From positions 868,001 through 932,000 of the forward strand of contig NZ_WHSB02000001.1 of NCBI RefSeq assembly GCF_010994755.1: a DNA stretch of 64,000 bases, read 5' to 3'. Below, piece by piece: positions 20,755 to 29,001 of the stretch. How positions within the stretch are numbered: position 1 is the first letter of the stretch; every line of letters starts with the position of its first letter. This DNA is from Shinella lacus. GTDB taxonomy: Bacteria; Pseudomonadota; Alphaproteobacteria; Rhizobiales; Rhizobiaceae. A model generated the notes under the pieces. The model ran no database searches, was not told where the DNA came from, and was given only the letters and a program-made list of their open reading frames with translations. A program made the translations under genes and the position numbers.

Positions 20755-21708
20755 CTACTTCGCCGCGCGCTCGCGCTCACGCGCCCGCAGCGTCGCGCGG
20801 ACATGGTCCGGCGTCAGCGCCGGCGTCAGAAGTTCGATGAAATCGAAGATGAAGCGGCGGATATAGGTGTCGGTCCGCAGGGTGACATAGCTGGTGCTCG
20901 CCTCGAAGAGATGGCTGGCATCGCGCGCGCGCAAAGCCCTGTCATGGGCCGGGTCAAAAGCATCGGTCGCCATGACGGCGATGCCGATGCCCATCTCGAC
21001 ATAGGTCTTGCCGACATCCGCATCCACGGCGTTGAACAGGATGGTCGGCGTAATCCCCTTTTTCTCGAAGGCGTCGAGGATCTTCCATCGCCCGCTGCGA
21101 TGCGGATCGTGCGCGATCATCGGATATTTGGCGATGGCCTCCAGCGTCAGCGTCTTGACCCGGAAAATGGGGTGGCCCTTCGGAGCGATCAGGCTCCGGG
21201 TGATCTGGTAACAGGGCAGGCGCAACAGGTGGGGAAAGGGCCGCATCGTTTCCGTGCCGACGGCAATGTCGGCCTTGCCGGTCTCCACCGCCTCGCAGAT
21301 TTCCGTCGGATTGCCTTGCAGCAGCCCGATCCGCACATGCGGATGGCGCTGGACGAAACTCTTGATGACGCGGGGCAGGATATATCTGGCATGGGTATGG
21401 GTGGTCGCGATCGTCAGCGTGCCGCCTTCCTGGGCGCCGTAGTCCTCGCGGATGTTCTTGAGGCTCTGGACTTCGTTGAGGATGCGCTGGGCGATTTCGA
21501 CGACTTCGCGGCCGGGATCCGTCAGCCCGGTTACCCGGTTCCGGCTGCGCTGGAAGATCGAGAAGCCGAGTTCGAGCTCCAGTTCCTGGATCTGCTTGCT
21601 CATGCCAGGCTGGGACGTGTTCAACGCATCGGCGGCGGCGGAAATATGGTTGCCCTGCCGGTTGACCTCAATGACATAGCGGAGTTGGCGAAGCTGGACC
21701 ATGGGCAT
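20755..21708 (-). CDS. LysR-family transcriptional regulator, CysB-like
   Basis: This 317-residue LysR protein is closer to CysB/Cbl than to typical LysR proteins. The winged HTH contains AAADALNTSQPGMSKQIQEL, followed by the CysB-like core LTIATTHTHARYILP, ETGKADIAVGTE and NAVDADVGKTYVEMGIGIAV. CysB and Cbl sense sulfur metabolites and control sulfate and sulfonate use, so a CysB-like regulator next to a sulfopyruvate-type decarboxylase hints at sulfonate metabolism. It is transcribed with the locus, 86 bp after the PrpF-like gene. Start codon choice is MPMVQLRQ; MVQLRQ two codons later is equally possible. Confidence 0.92.
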   Translation of the reverse strand: MPMVQLRQLRYVIEVNRQGNHISAAADALNTSQPGMSKQIQELELELGFSIFQRSRNRVTGLTDPGREVVEIAQRILNEVQSLKNIREDYGAQEGGTLTIATTHTHARYILPRVIKSFVQRHPHVRIGLLQGNPTEICEAVETGKADIAVGTETMRPFPHLLRLPCYQITRSLIAPKGHPIFRVKTLTLEAIAKYPMIAHDPHRSGRWKILDAFEKKGITPTILFNAVDADVGKTYVEMGIGIAVMATDAFDPAHDRALRARDASHLFEASTSYVTLRTDTYIRRFIFDFIELLTPALTPDHVRATLRARERERAAK

Positions 21709-21794
21709 TTCCTGCGGTGATGACCTCAGGCCCAGTCTATGCGGCTTATATCCGCTTAGTCATGAAAAATATCAGGTTTTCCGTAAAACAGCGA

Positions 21795-22979
21795 TCATCG
21801 GGCAATCGCGGCAAGGCCGCTTTCATCCTGCGGCCAGAATTCGCCCGGCGTGCAAACCCATCCCTCCATCAGCCGCCGCGCCGAGCGGCTCATGGCGAGC
21901 CGTTCGGCGGTGAGTGCCCCGGCATCTTGAGAAACGTCCGCCTCAACCGTCAAGATGCCCGAAGCGTGACCGAGCCTGACTTTCGGGCTGTGGGTTTGCG
22001 CGAGGCGATAAGGCACCGTACCGGGCACCTGCAAGGCCGCCGCGATCGCGGCAGCACCCGTACCGGTGATCGCGTGGTGCAGTTTTCCCATCGATATGAT
22101 CCGCGCCACCAGATCGGTCGAGGATGCGCCGATGACCTGTCCGTTCGATGCCCGGTAGTCGATCGAAGGAGAGACGAAGGCGAGTTTCGGCATGTGCGGT
22201 CGCGTCTGCGTCGCTTCCTGCGATGTTTTCGCCAAGCCCATGGCGACGGCGCAGGCGGCGCGGATCATCTCCAGGCGCGCCAGCAGTCCGTCGTCGCCGT
22301 TGATATGCTCGGGCAGCTCCGTTCCGGCCAGTCCGAGCACGCGAGCCTCGACGATCGCCGTTGCCATGCCGGCCTGGACGAGCGTGACATCGAACCGCCC
22401 GATGCCCGACACCTCCACCCTGTCCAGAACCCGACCCGTGGGGAAAAGTCCGCCGTCGGCGTTCTCCTGTGGCGGATATTCGATCAGGATTTCGGCGCCG
22501 GCAAATGCGACCCCATCCATCTCGAACGAACCGGTCTCGGCGGTCTGGCCGGCCTGCACCGGCACGCGGGCCACGATCTGCTGGCCGAGATTGACCTGCC
22601 AGATCCGGACGGTCACAACGCCTTCGGACGGCACGTCGACGAAGCCTTCATCGATCGCGAAGGACGCAGCAGCACTCAGGAGATTGCCGCAGCTTCCGGA
22701 CCAGTCGATCAGGGCGCGATCGACCGCGACCTGACCGAAGAGATAGTCGATATCGCAGCCGGGGCGCACCGACCGGGAGATGACCGCGACCTTGCTTGCG
22801 CTGGAATGGCCGCCACCCACGCCGTCCATCTGGCGGCCATAGGGGTCCGGGCTTCCAAAGGCCCGCAGCAGCACGCGGTCGCGCACGGCCAGGTCCGAAG
22901 GCAAATCCTCCAGCCGGACGAACAGGCCCTTGCTGGTGCCGCCCCGCATGAGGACGGCGGGGATGCGGCGTCGGGTCAT
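21795..22979 (-). CDS. PrpF-family isomerase/tautomerase
   Basis: This 394-residue protein of the PrpF family (DAP-epimerase-like fold) begins MRGGTSKGLFVR after a short leader. It shows the family segments MDGVGGGHSSASKVAVI and WSGSCGNLLSAAASFA with the cysteine near the active site. Known members isomerise methylaconitate, methylitaconate or 4-oxalomesaconate. It follows tctA by 3 bp, so it belongs to the transporter transcript. In this locus it may move a double bond in an aconitate-like or oxalomesaconate-like acid before the aconitase-type or aldolase steps. Confidence 0.9.
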   Translation of the reverse strand: MTRRRIPAVLMRGGTSKGLFVRLEDLPSDLAVRDRVLLRAFGSPDPYGRQMDGVGGGHSSASKVAVISRSVRPGCDIDYLFGQVAVDRALIDWSGSCGNLLSAAASFAIDEGFVDVPSEGVVTVRIWQVNLGQQIVARVPVQAGQTAETGSFEMDGVAFAGAEILIEYPPQENADGGLFPTGRVLDRVEVSGIGRFDVTLVQAGMATAIVEARVLGLAGTELPEHINGDDGLLARLEMIRAACAVAMGLAKTSQEATQTRPHMPKLAFVSPSIDYRASNGQVIGASSTDLVARIISMGKLHHAITGTGAAAIAAALQVPGTVPYRLAQTHSPKVRLGHASGILTVEADVSQDAGALTAERLAMSRSARRLMEGWVCTPGEFWPQDESGLAAIAR

Positions 22980-22982
22980 GGC

Positions 22983-24488
22983 TCAACCTTCCGCGATCGC
23001 CTGGTCCTTCTGCTTGCGAACCAGAGGAACGACCATCAGGATCACGAGGCCAAGCGCGATCGCCAGGAAAACGGCGCTGAGCGGCGACGAGACGAAGACC
23101 TCCAGGTTTCCGTGCGACTGCAACATGGCGCGGCGGAAGTTCTCCTCGATCATCGGGCCGAGCAGGAAGCCGAGGATGAACGGCGCCGGCTCACAGTCGA
23201 GCTTCAGGAAGACGTAGCCGAGCAAGCCGAAGAAGGCGGCGAAGGCGATATCGCTGGCGCTCATATTGACCGTGTAGATGCCGATGCACGAGAAAACGAG
23301 GATGAGCGGATAGAGCCAGCGATAGGGAACTTTGAGAAAAGCCACCCAGAGACCGACCAGCGGCAGGTTGAGGATGACCAGCATCACATTGCCGATCCAC
23401 ATGCTGGCCACCAGGCCCCAGAAGAGTTCCGGATGCGACGTCATCACCTGGGGACCCGGCGTGATGCCGTGGATCATCAGGGCGCCGAGCAGCAGTGCCA
23501 TGGTCGCGCTACTGGGAATGCCGAGGGTCAGCGTGGGGATGAAGTGCGTCTGCGCGGCCGCATTGTTGGCCGATTCCGGGCCGGCGACGCCTTCGATCGC
23601 GCCCTTGCCGAAGCGGGACGGGTCCTTGGCGAGCTTCCGTTCAAGAGCGTAGGATGCGAAGGAGGCGATGGTCTGCCCCGTTCCCGGCAGGACGCCCAAG
23701 ATGGAGCCGATGCCGGTGCCGCGCAAAATGGGTTTCCAGGATGCCTTCAGGTCTTCCCGGGTCGGCATGAGGTTGGTCACGCGCCCGGTCAGCACTTCGC
23801 GTTTCAGCGAGACGCCGAGATTGACGACGATCTCCGAGAAGGCAAACAAGCCGGCGGCAACGACGACGAAATCGAAGCCTTCGGCCAGGCCATCCATACC
23901 GAAGGTGAAGCGGTCAATGCCGGAATTGACGTCCGTGCCCGCCAGACCGAAGATCGCGCCGCAAAACGCCATGCCCATGCCCTTGACGAGAGACCCGCGC
24001 ACGAGGGCGGATGAACAGATCAGGGCCATGAACATCAGGGAGAAATATTCCGCCGCGCCGAACTTCAGCGCCACGGCGCCAAGCGGCGGCCCGACGAAGG
24101 CGATGAGCAGCGTGCCGATGCAGCCGGCAATGACCGAGCCGATGGCGGCGATGGCCAGAGCCGGTCCCGCCCGCCCCTGCCGCGCCATCTGATATCCATC
24201 GATGCAGGTGACCGCCGAGGAGGATTCGCCCGGAAGATTGACCAGGATCGCGGTGGTCGAGCCGCCATAGGCCGCACCGTAGTAGATGCCGGCAAGCATG
24301 ATCATCGCGCCTTCGGGCGGAAGACCGAAGGTCAGCGGCAAGAGCACGGCGATCGTCACCAGCGGCCCGACGCCCGGCAGCACGCCGATGAAGGTGCCGA
24401 GCAGCACGCCGGCAAAACAATAGGCAAGGTTCATCGGCGACAGGGCGACGCCGAAACCCAGCGAAAGATGCTGAATAAGTTCCATCAC
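22983..24488 (-). CDS. tctA: Tripartite tricarboxylate transporter large membrane subunit
   Basis: This 501-residue TctA protein has about 12 hydrophobic segments and the diagnostic GVLPGVGPLVTIAVLLPLTF and GAAYGGSTTAILVNLPGESS regions near the N terminus, repeated in diverged form around the middle (GVLPGTGQTIASFA). It forms the sodium- or proton-coupled channel for the acid delivered by the TctC-type protein. The ATG at 24488 overlaps the tctB stop as ATGA, and prpF follows by 3 bp. Confidence 0.95.
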   Translation of the reverse strand: MMELIQHLSLGFGVALSPMNLAYCFAGVLLGTFIGVLPGVGPLVTIAVLLPLTFGLPPEGAMIMLAGIYYGAAYGGSTTAILVNLPGESSSAVTCIDGYQMARQGRAGPALAIAAIGSVIAGCIGTLLIAFVGPPLGAVALKFGAAEYFSLMFMALICSSALVRGSLVKGMGMAFCGAIFGLAGTDVNSGIDRFTFGMDGLAEGFDFVVVAAGLFAFSEIVVNLGVSLKREVLTGRVTNLMPTREDLKASWKPILRGTGIGSILGVLPGTGQTIASFASYALERKLAKDPSRFGKGAIEGVAGPESANNAAAQTHFIPTLTLGIPSSATMALLLGALMIHGITPGPQVMTSHPELFWGLVASMWIGNVMLVILNLPLVGLWVAFLKVPYRWLYPLILVFSCIGIYTVNMSASDIAFAAFFGLLGYVFLKLDCEPAPFILGFLLGPMIEENFRRAMLQSHGNLEVFVSSPLSAVFLAIALGLVILMVVPLVRKQKDQAIAEG

Positions 24489-24934
24489 CAGGGCCTCAGT
24501 TTGAGGGGAATGTTCAGTCCGTAGACGAAGATGCCCACCGCGATCAGCGTCATCGCGAGAACCATGATGGCGAGTTCGCGCATGCTGCCTTCGCGTCCTG
24601 CCAGCCGGCTGATCAACACGAGGGCCACCACCGCGACGATGAGGCCGCGCGATTCGATGAGCAGGCTGAAGGTGAAGACGGCGACGAGGGTGAAGACGAG
24701 CGGCCGGATTTCCCAGCTCGTCACGCTTTCGGAGGTCTCCGGATGCAGGCTCGAGCGGACGACCATCGTGAGCCCGATCAGCGTCATGATGGTTCCCAGG
24801 ATGACCGGGAAATAACCCGGGCCCATATTGCCCGCCGTTCCCATGTCGTAGCTCTGGCCCAACACAATGGTGCCAAGCCCGATCGCGCCGAAAAGAGCTC
24901 CGCTCAGGAAATCTTTTGTGATGTGAATCTTCAT
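24485..24934 (-). CDS. tctB: Tripartite tricarboxylate transporter small membrane subunit
   Basis: This 149-residue protein has four hydrophobic segments and the NMGPGYFPVILG loop diagnostic of TctB. The start is placed at MKIHITKDF (24934), which is preceded by GGGGAGGA at good spacing; the frame upstream is arginine-rich and not TctB-like. It is coupled to tctA by an ATGA overlap and starts 135 bp after the aldehyde dehydrogenase gene ends, so an internal promoter before tctB is possible. Confidence 0.92.
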   Translation of the reverse strand: MKIHITKDFLSGALFGAIGLGTIVLGQSYDMGTAGNMGPGYFPVILGTIMTLIGLTMVVRSSLHPETSESVTSWEIRPLVFTLVAVFTFSLLIESRGLIVAVVALVLISRLAGREGSMRELAIMVLAMTLIAVGIFVYGLNIPLKLRPW

Positions 24935-25069
24935 TCTTCCTCCCCGTCCTCCGACATGTCGATGCCGGTGCGTCCTCCCGCCCGGCGCCGCTGTCATACA
25001 GCGCTTTGTCCGCATCCTGCGCCGGCCTTTGGCCGCCACGGGACGATTCAGCTCATTTTCCGGCGGCTG

Positions 25070-26548
25070 TCACCGCTGCACGAACGGATTGGCCGACGGC
25101 GCACCGTAGTTCATCCAGACGCTCTTCACCTGCAAGTATTCTTTGATCATTTCCGCACCGTTCTCCCGGCCGACGCCGCTCTGGCGGTAACCGCCGAACG
25201 GCGACATGTAGCTCGTTGCGCGATAGGTATTCACCCAGACGGTGCCGGCTTTCAACACCTCCGTCATGCGCACCGCCCGGCCGATATCCCGTGTCCAGAC
25301 GCCGGCGGCAAGCCCGTACATCGTATCGTTGGCAATCCGCACGGCATCCGCCTCGTCCTTGAAGCGGATGACGGAAAGGATCGGGCCGAACACCTCTTCC
25401 TGCGCGATGCGCATGCCGTTGTGCACGTCCTTGAAGATCGTCGGCTCGACGAACCAGCCGTCGCCGCATTCCGGCCGCTTGCCGGGCTCTCCGCCCATCA
25501 CAAGCGTCGCCCCCTCGCCGCGGGCGACGTCGATATAGTTCAGCACCTTCTCGTATTGCGGCATGGTCGTGATGGGGCCGACCTGCGTCTGCATATCGGC
25601 GGGATCACCCATGCGGGCCGCCTTCACCGTCTCGACAAGGCGCTCAAGGAAAGCATCGTGGATGGAATCCTCGACCAGAAGGCGGGAGCCTGCGAGACAG
25701 GTCTGGCCGGTCGCCGCAAAGATACCCGCGATCGCGCCGTTCACCGCTTCGTCCAGGTCCGCATCGGCAAAGACGATATTGGGCGATTTTCCGCCGAGCT
25801 CCATCGTCACATGTTTCATGGTCTGCGCCGCCGAGGCATAGATCCGCTTTCCGGTCGCATCCGATCCCGTGAAGGCGACCTTGGCGACCTTTGGATGCTC
25901 CACCAGCGGCGTGCCGACCTCGTTGCCAAACCCCGTGACGACATTGACGAGGCCGCTCGGCGCGCCGGCTTCCTCGATGATCTTGACGAATTCCAGCACG
26001 GAGGCGGATGTGAATTCGGACGGCTTGATGACCACCGCATTGCCGGCCGCCAGCGCCGGCGCCAGCTTCCACGCCGTCAGCATGAGCGGCGAATTCCAGG
26101 GCGTGATGACGGCCACGACACCGAGCGGCTCATAGCGCGTATAGTTGAGATATCCGCGTTTATCGAGCGGGATGACGGAGCCTTCGACCTTGTCGGCGAG
26201 CCCGCCATAATAGTGATACCAGTTCGGCATGTAGCGCATCTGCGCCAGCATCTCGGCCATCAGCTTGCCGTTGTCGCGCACTTCGATGGCTGCCAGATGT
26301 TCGGCGCGCTGCGCGGCGAGGTCACCGATGCGGCGCAGCAGCGCGCCCCGCTCGCTTGCCGTGCTCGAAGCCCAAGGGCCGGTGGTCACCGCCGCGTGGG
26401 CGGCTTCGACGGCGCGCTCCACATCCGCAGCATTGCCCCGCGCGACCCGCGCCCAGGGCTTGCCGGTGAAGGGATTGAACGTGTCGAACCATTCGCCGCC
26501 ATTGGGATCAACGAACTTGCCGTCTATATAGTGCTGAAAATCCTGCAT
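25070..26548 (-). CDS. NAD(P)-dependent aldehyde dehydrogenase
   Basis: This 492-residue aldehyde dehydrogenase has the expected motifs: VITPWNSPLMLTAWK (N and K of the NAD site), FTGSDATGK, MELGGKSPNIVF with the general-base glutamate, and the catalytic cysteine in AATGQTCLAGSR near residue 295. The start at MQDFQHYIDGKF has GGGAGAG at ideal spacing; an ATG eight codons upstream overlapping the RraA stop (ATGA) is an alternative. It probably oxidises the aldehyde released by the ThDP decarboxylase of the same locus to an acid. The substrate is not determined. Confidence 0.93.
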   Translation of the reverse strand: MQDFQHYIDGKFVDPNGGEWFDTFNPFTGKPWARVARGNAADVERAVEAAHAAVTTGPWASSTASERGALLRRIGDLAAQRAEHLAAIEVRDNGKLMAEMLAQMRYMPNWYHYYGGLADKVEGSVIPLDKRGYLNYTRYEPLGVVAVITPWNSPLMLTAWKLAPALAAGNAVVIKPSEFTSASVLEFVKIIEEAGAPSGLVNVVTGFGNEVGTPLVEHPKVAKVAFTGSDATGKRIYASAAQTMKHVTMELGGKSPNIVFADADLDEAVNGAIAGIFAATGQTCLAGSRLLVEDSIHDAFLERLVETVKAARMGDPADMQTQVGPITTMPQYEKVLNYIDVARGEGATLVMGGEPGKRPECGDGWFVEPTIFKDVHNGMRIAQEEVFGPILSVIRFKDEADAVRIANDTMYGLAAGVWTRDIGRAVRMTEVLKAGTVWVNTYRATSYMSPFGGYRQSGVGRENGAEMIKEYLQVKSVWMNYGAPSANPFVQR

Positions 26549-26568
26549 TCCGGTCTCTCCCGTCATCG

Positions 26569-27282
26569 TCATGCGCCCGGCTCGTTCGGCGAAATCCACG
26601 TCGCGTGCTCCACGACCTTGCCCTTGAGCAGCCTGTCCATATCGAGCGCGCCGTGGGCGGGATCGGGCAGCAATTCGTTCAGGTTGCCGTTTTCCATCGA
26701 CAGGGCTTCCGCGCGCTCACGCTGCATCGCCTTGGCGAGGATCTGCGCGGCCAGCAGGCGCGGCACCACAGTGATGCCGTCGTCATCGCCGACCACGATA
26801 TCGCCCGGCGAAACGACGACCCCGCCGACCTGCACCGGAACGTTGATCGAGCCGGGCGTGTTCTTCTGCGGGGCGCGCGGCGACACACCCCTGGAGAAGA
26901 CGGGAAACCGGTCGCGGCGCAACAGCGCCACGTCGCGCACCGTTCCGCTAGCAACGACACCGACGCCACCGCGGCCGCGCACTTGCAAGGCGCTGCGATG
27001 GCCGAAGCAGCCGCTGTCGGAATCACCGGCGTCGATGACGAGCACGTCACCCGGCTGCATCATCTGCACCGCCTTGTGCGTCATGATGTTGTCGCCGGGA
27101 AAACAAAGCACCGTGAAGGCGGACCCTACCATGGTGATGTTTTCGAAGATTGGGCGGATATCGGCTTTCATCGCGCCATGGCGGCCCATCGCATCGCTCA
27201 GGGTGGATGTCGGTACACCCTTGAACGCCTCGATCAGCTCAGACGGCGCCCGCTGGAAATCGTGATAGATATGGCCGTACAT
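26569..27282 (-). CDS. RraA-like protein (4-hydroxy-4-methyl-2-oxoglutarate aldolase / oxaloacetate decarboxylase family)
   Basis: This 237-residue RraA-fold protein is often auto-annotated as dimethylmenaquinone methyltransferase. The catalytic segment SGTVRDVALLRR with the R-D pair, the QPGDVLVIDAGDSD loop and VVSPGDIVVGDDDGITVVPR are visible. Class II HMG/CHA aldolases of this family split 4-hydroxy-2-oxo acids to pyruvate and a second oxo acid. The ATG at 27282 follows AGGAGG. With the PrpF-like gene this recalls the 4-oxalomesaconate branch of gallate or protocatechuate 4,5-cleavage (GalD plus aldolase), although the hydratase LigJ/GalB is missing. Confidence 0.88.
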   Translation of the reverse strand: MYGHIYHDFQRAPSELIEAFKGVPTSTLSDAMGRHGAMKADIRPIFENITMVGSAFTVLCFPGDNIMTHKAVQMMQPGDVLVIDAGDSDSGCFGHRSALQVRGRGGVGVVASGTVRDVALLRRDRFPVFSRGVSPRAPQKNTPGSINVPVQVGGVVVSPGDIVVGDDDGITVVPRLLAAQILAKAMQRERAEALSMENGNLNELLPDPAHGALDMDRLLKGKVVEHATWISPNEPGA

Positions 27283-27317
27283 GGCCGCTCCTCCTAAAAG
27301 TCCTTCATGTCGTTCGC

Positions 27318-28025
27318 TCAGGCGCGCTCCACCACGCGCGTTTCGCGAACACCATCGAGAAAGGTCCGCGCCGGACCGGCGACGAACGTCTTGACGTGAA
27401 CGTTGATCCAGCGCAGCCCCAGGCGTCGATAGTGCTCGACCATGTGCAGATCGCCCTGGACATTCATCCCGGCGACGCGCCCGGCCCGTTCGATCATGCC
27501 GATGGCATCCTCGACCGCCTGCCGGACCTTCGGATGTTCGGGCTGCCCCTTCAGGCCCATCGACTGGGCTAGGTCGAGCGCGCCGATGTAGAAGACGTCG
27601 ACAGCCTCGGATGTCAGCATCTTCGGCAGGTTGACCAGCGCAGCCTTCGACTCGATCATCGCCACGAAAAGCTTTTTGGTATGGTCGCCTTCCCATTGGG
27701 TGATGCCATGGGCGATCGCCGCAAGTTCAACCGGCGTGTCGACATGGGGGGCCTGGATGCCGTCCACGCCGCAGCTCAGATAGCGGTTGATCAACCCGAT
27801 CTCGTTGGACCAGGGGCGCACGATGGACGCCATTCCCGATGCGCGCGCCGCCCGGGCAAGATCCTCTACTTCCTTGAAATCGGTGCTCGCATGTTCGCAA
27901 TCGATGAAAACCGCATCGAAGCCGAGGCCACCGACAAACTCGACGAGGCGTGGCGTCGGAAAGTCCGTGTTGCAGACCGCAATCGTCCCGCCGCTCTTCA
28001 GCCGGTTTTTCAGGTCGTGGCTCAT
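27318..28025 (-). CDS. HpcH/HpaI-family class II aldolase
   Basis: This 235-residue aldolase of the HpaI/GarL family has the metal- and substrate-binding segments FIDCEHASTDF, GVDGIQAPHVDTP, VAMIESKAALVNL and YIGALDLAQSMGL in the family order. It should split a 4-hydroxy-2-oxo acid, giving pyruvate and an aldehyde or oxo acid. The ATG at 28025 overlaps the stop of the upstream dehydrogenase gene as ATGA, so the two are translationally coupled. A GarL-GarR style partnership (aldolase plus tartronate-semialdehyde reductase) is possible, but the substrate is unknown. Confidence 0.88.
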   Translation of the reverse strand: MSHDLKNRLKSGGTIAVCNTDFPTPRLVEFVGGLGFDAVFIDCEHASTDFKEVEDLARAARASGMASIVRPWSNEIGLINRYLSCGVDGIQAPHVDTPVELAAIAHGITQWEGDHTKKLFVAMIESKAALVNLPKMLTSEAVDVFYIGALDLAQSMGLKGQPEHPKVRQAVEDAIGMIERAGRVAGMNVQGDLHMVEHYRRLGLRWINVHVKTFVAGPARTFLDGVRETRVVERA

Positions 28026-28954
28026 CGGCTTGCCTTGGCAGGGCTCGCGCTCGCCGCACTTTCGGTGACGAAGCGCGCGAATTCCGTGTGGTCGGCATTG
28101 GGGCCGTTCCACGCGCGCGCATCCTCCCAGAGCTGAAGGCAGGCATGACCGAGCGTGGCGGGAACTTCGCAGGCATCGGCCACGTCCATTGCGAGCTTCA
28201 GGTCCTTGACCATCAGCTCCAGTGCGAAGCCGGAATCATAGGCATTGTTGAGAACATACTGCTTGAACTTGTTTTCCGTGCTGTTGTTTCGCCCCGTGGA
28301 GGCATTCAGCACATCGATGAGAACCTCGCCGTCGACGCCGAAGCGTTGCGCGACGAGGAGCGCTTCGGCCGCCGCCGCGAGACCAGCGGCCGAAACGTAG
28401 TTGTTGAGGACCTTGACCGCATGGCCCGAGCCCAGCGGCCCGATATGGAAGCGCTTGCCCATCGTCGCGAGAAGCGGATCGAGTTGGTCGGCCAGCGCGC
28501 GATCGCCACCGACCATGATCGACAGCTTCGCGGCAATCGCGCCCTTCATGCCGCCGGAGACCGGAGCATCGAGCAGGGCAACGCCGAACGTGCGGAGGTC
28601 CTCTCCAAGTGCGCGCGTGCCCACCGGTGCGGACGAACTCATGTCGACGATCGTCGTGCCCGCCTGCAAACCGCGCACCAGGCAGTCGCTCCCGGCACTA
28701 TCGCCAAGCGCGACGTTGCGCACGATCCTGCCATCCGGCAGCATCAGCACGACCACGTCCGACCGCTCGCCAAGCTCGGCGAGCGAATGGGCGCTGCCGC
28801 ATCCGTGCTCTACCGCGAAGGCATCCGCCTTCTCACGGTCCACGTCGTAGACCGTGAGCTGCCAGCCGCCGGCAATCTGATTGGCCGCCATAGGCCGGCC
28901 CATGTTTCCGATGCCGACGAAGCCAACCTTCGTCGTGCCCATTGAAGCGGTCAA
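28022..28954 (-). CDS. NAD(P)-dependent 3-hydroxyacid dehydrogenase (GarR / 3-hydroxyisobutyrate dehydrogenase-like)
   Basis: This protein of about 310 residues has a Rossmann motif (GFVGIGNMGRPMAANQ), the substrate segment DAPVSGGMKGA and the catalytic lysine segment GSGHAVKVLNNYVSA. I set the start at TTG 28954 because GGGAGG lies 6 bp before it and inside a longer ATG-initiated reading at 28972, where no ribosome site is seen; ATG 28942 is a third option. It reduces or oxidises a short 3-hydroxy acid or semialdehyde. It is 47 bp downstream of the tricarballylate-dehydrogenase-like gene and coupled to the aldolase gene. Confidence 0.88.
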   Translation of the reverse strand: MTASMGTTKVGFVGIGNMGRPMAANQIAGGWQLTVYDVDREKADAFAVEHGCGSAHSLAELGERSDVVVLMLPDGRIVRNVALGDSAGSDCLVRGLQAGTTIVDMSSSAPVGTRALGEDLRTFGVALLDAPVSGGMKGAIAAKLSIMVGGDRALADQLDPLLATMGKRFHIGPLGSGHAVKVLNNYVSAAGLAAAAEALLVAQRFGVDGEVLIDVLNASTGRNNSTENKFKQYVLNNAYDSGFALELMVKDLKLAMDVADACEVPATLGHACLQLWEDARAWNGPNADHTEFARFVTESAASASPAKASR

Positions 28955-29001
28955 CGTTTTCCTCCCTTTCATAAGCTTTTGCCGGCGGGCCAGTGCCGGA
29001 A

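Noticed and set aside
26569-27282. Ribonuclease E inhibitor or menaquinone methyltransferase function for the RraA-like protein
   Set aside because: It keeps the G-x-x-R-D aldolase segment and sits in a catabolic operon, so aldolase/decarboxylase activity is favoured.
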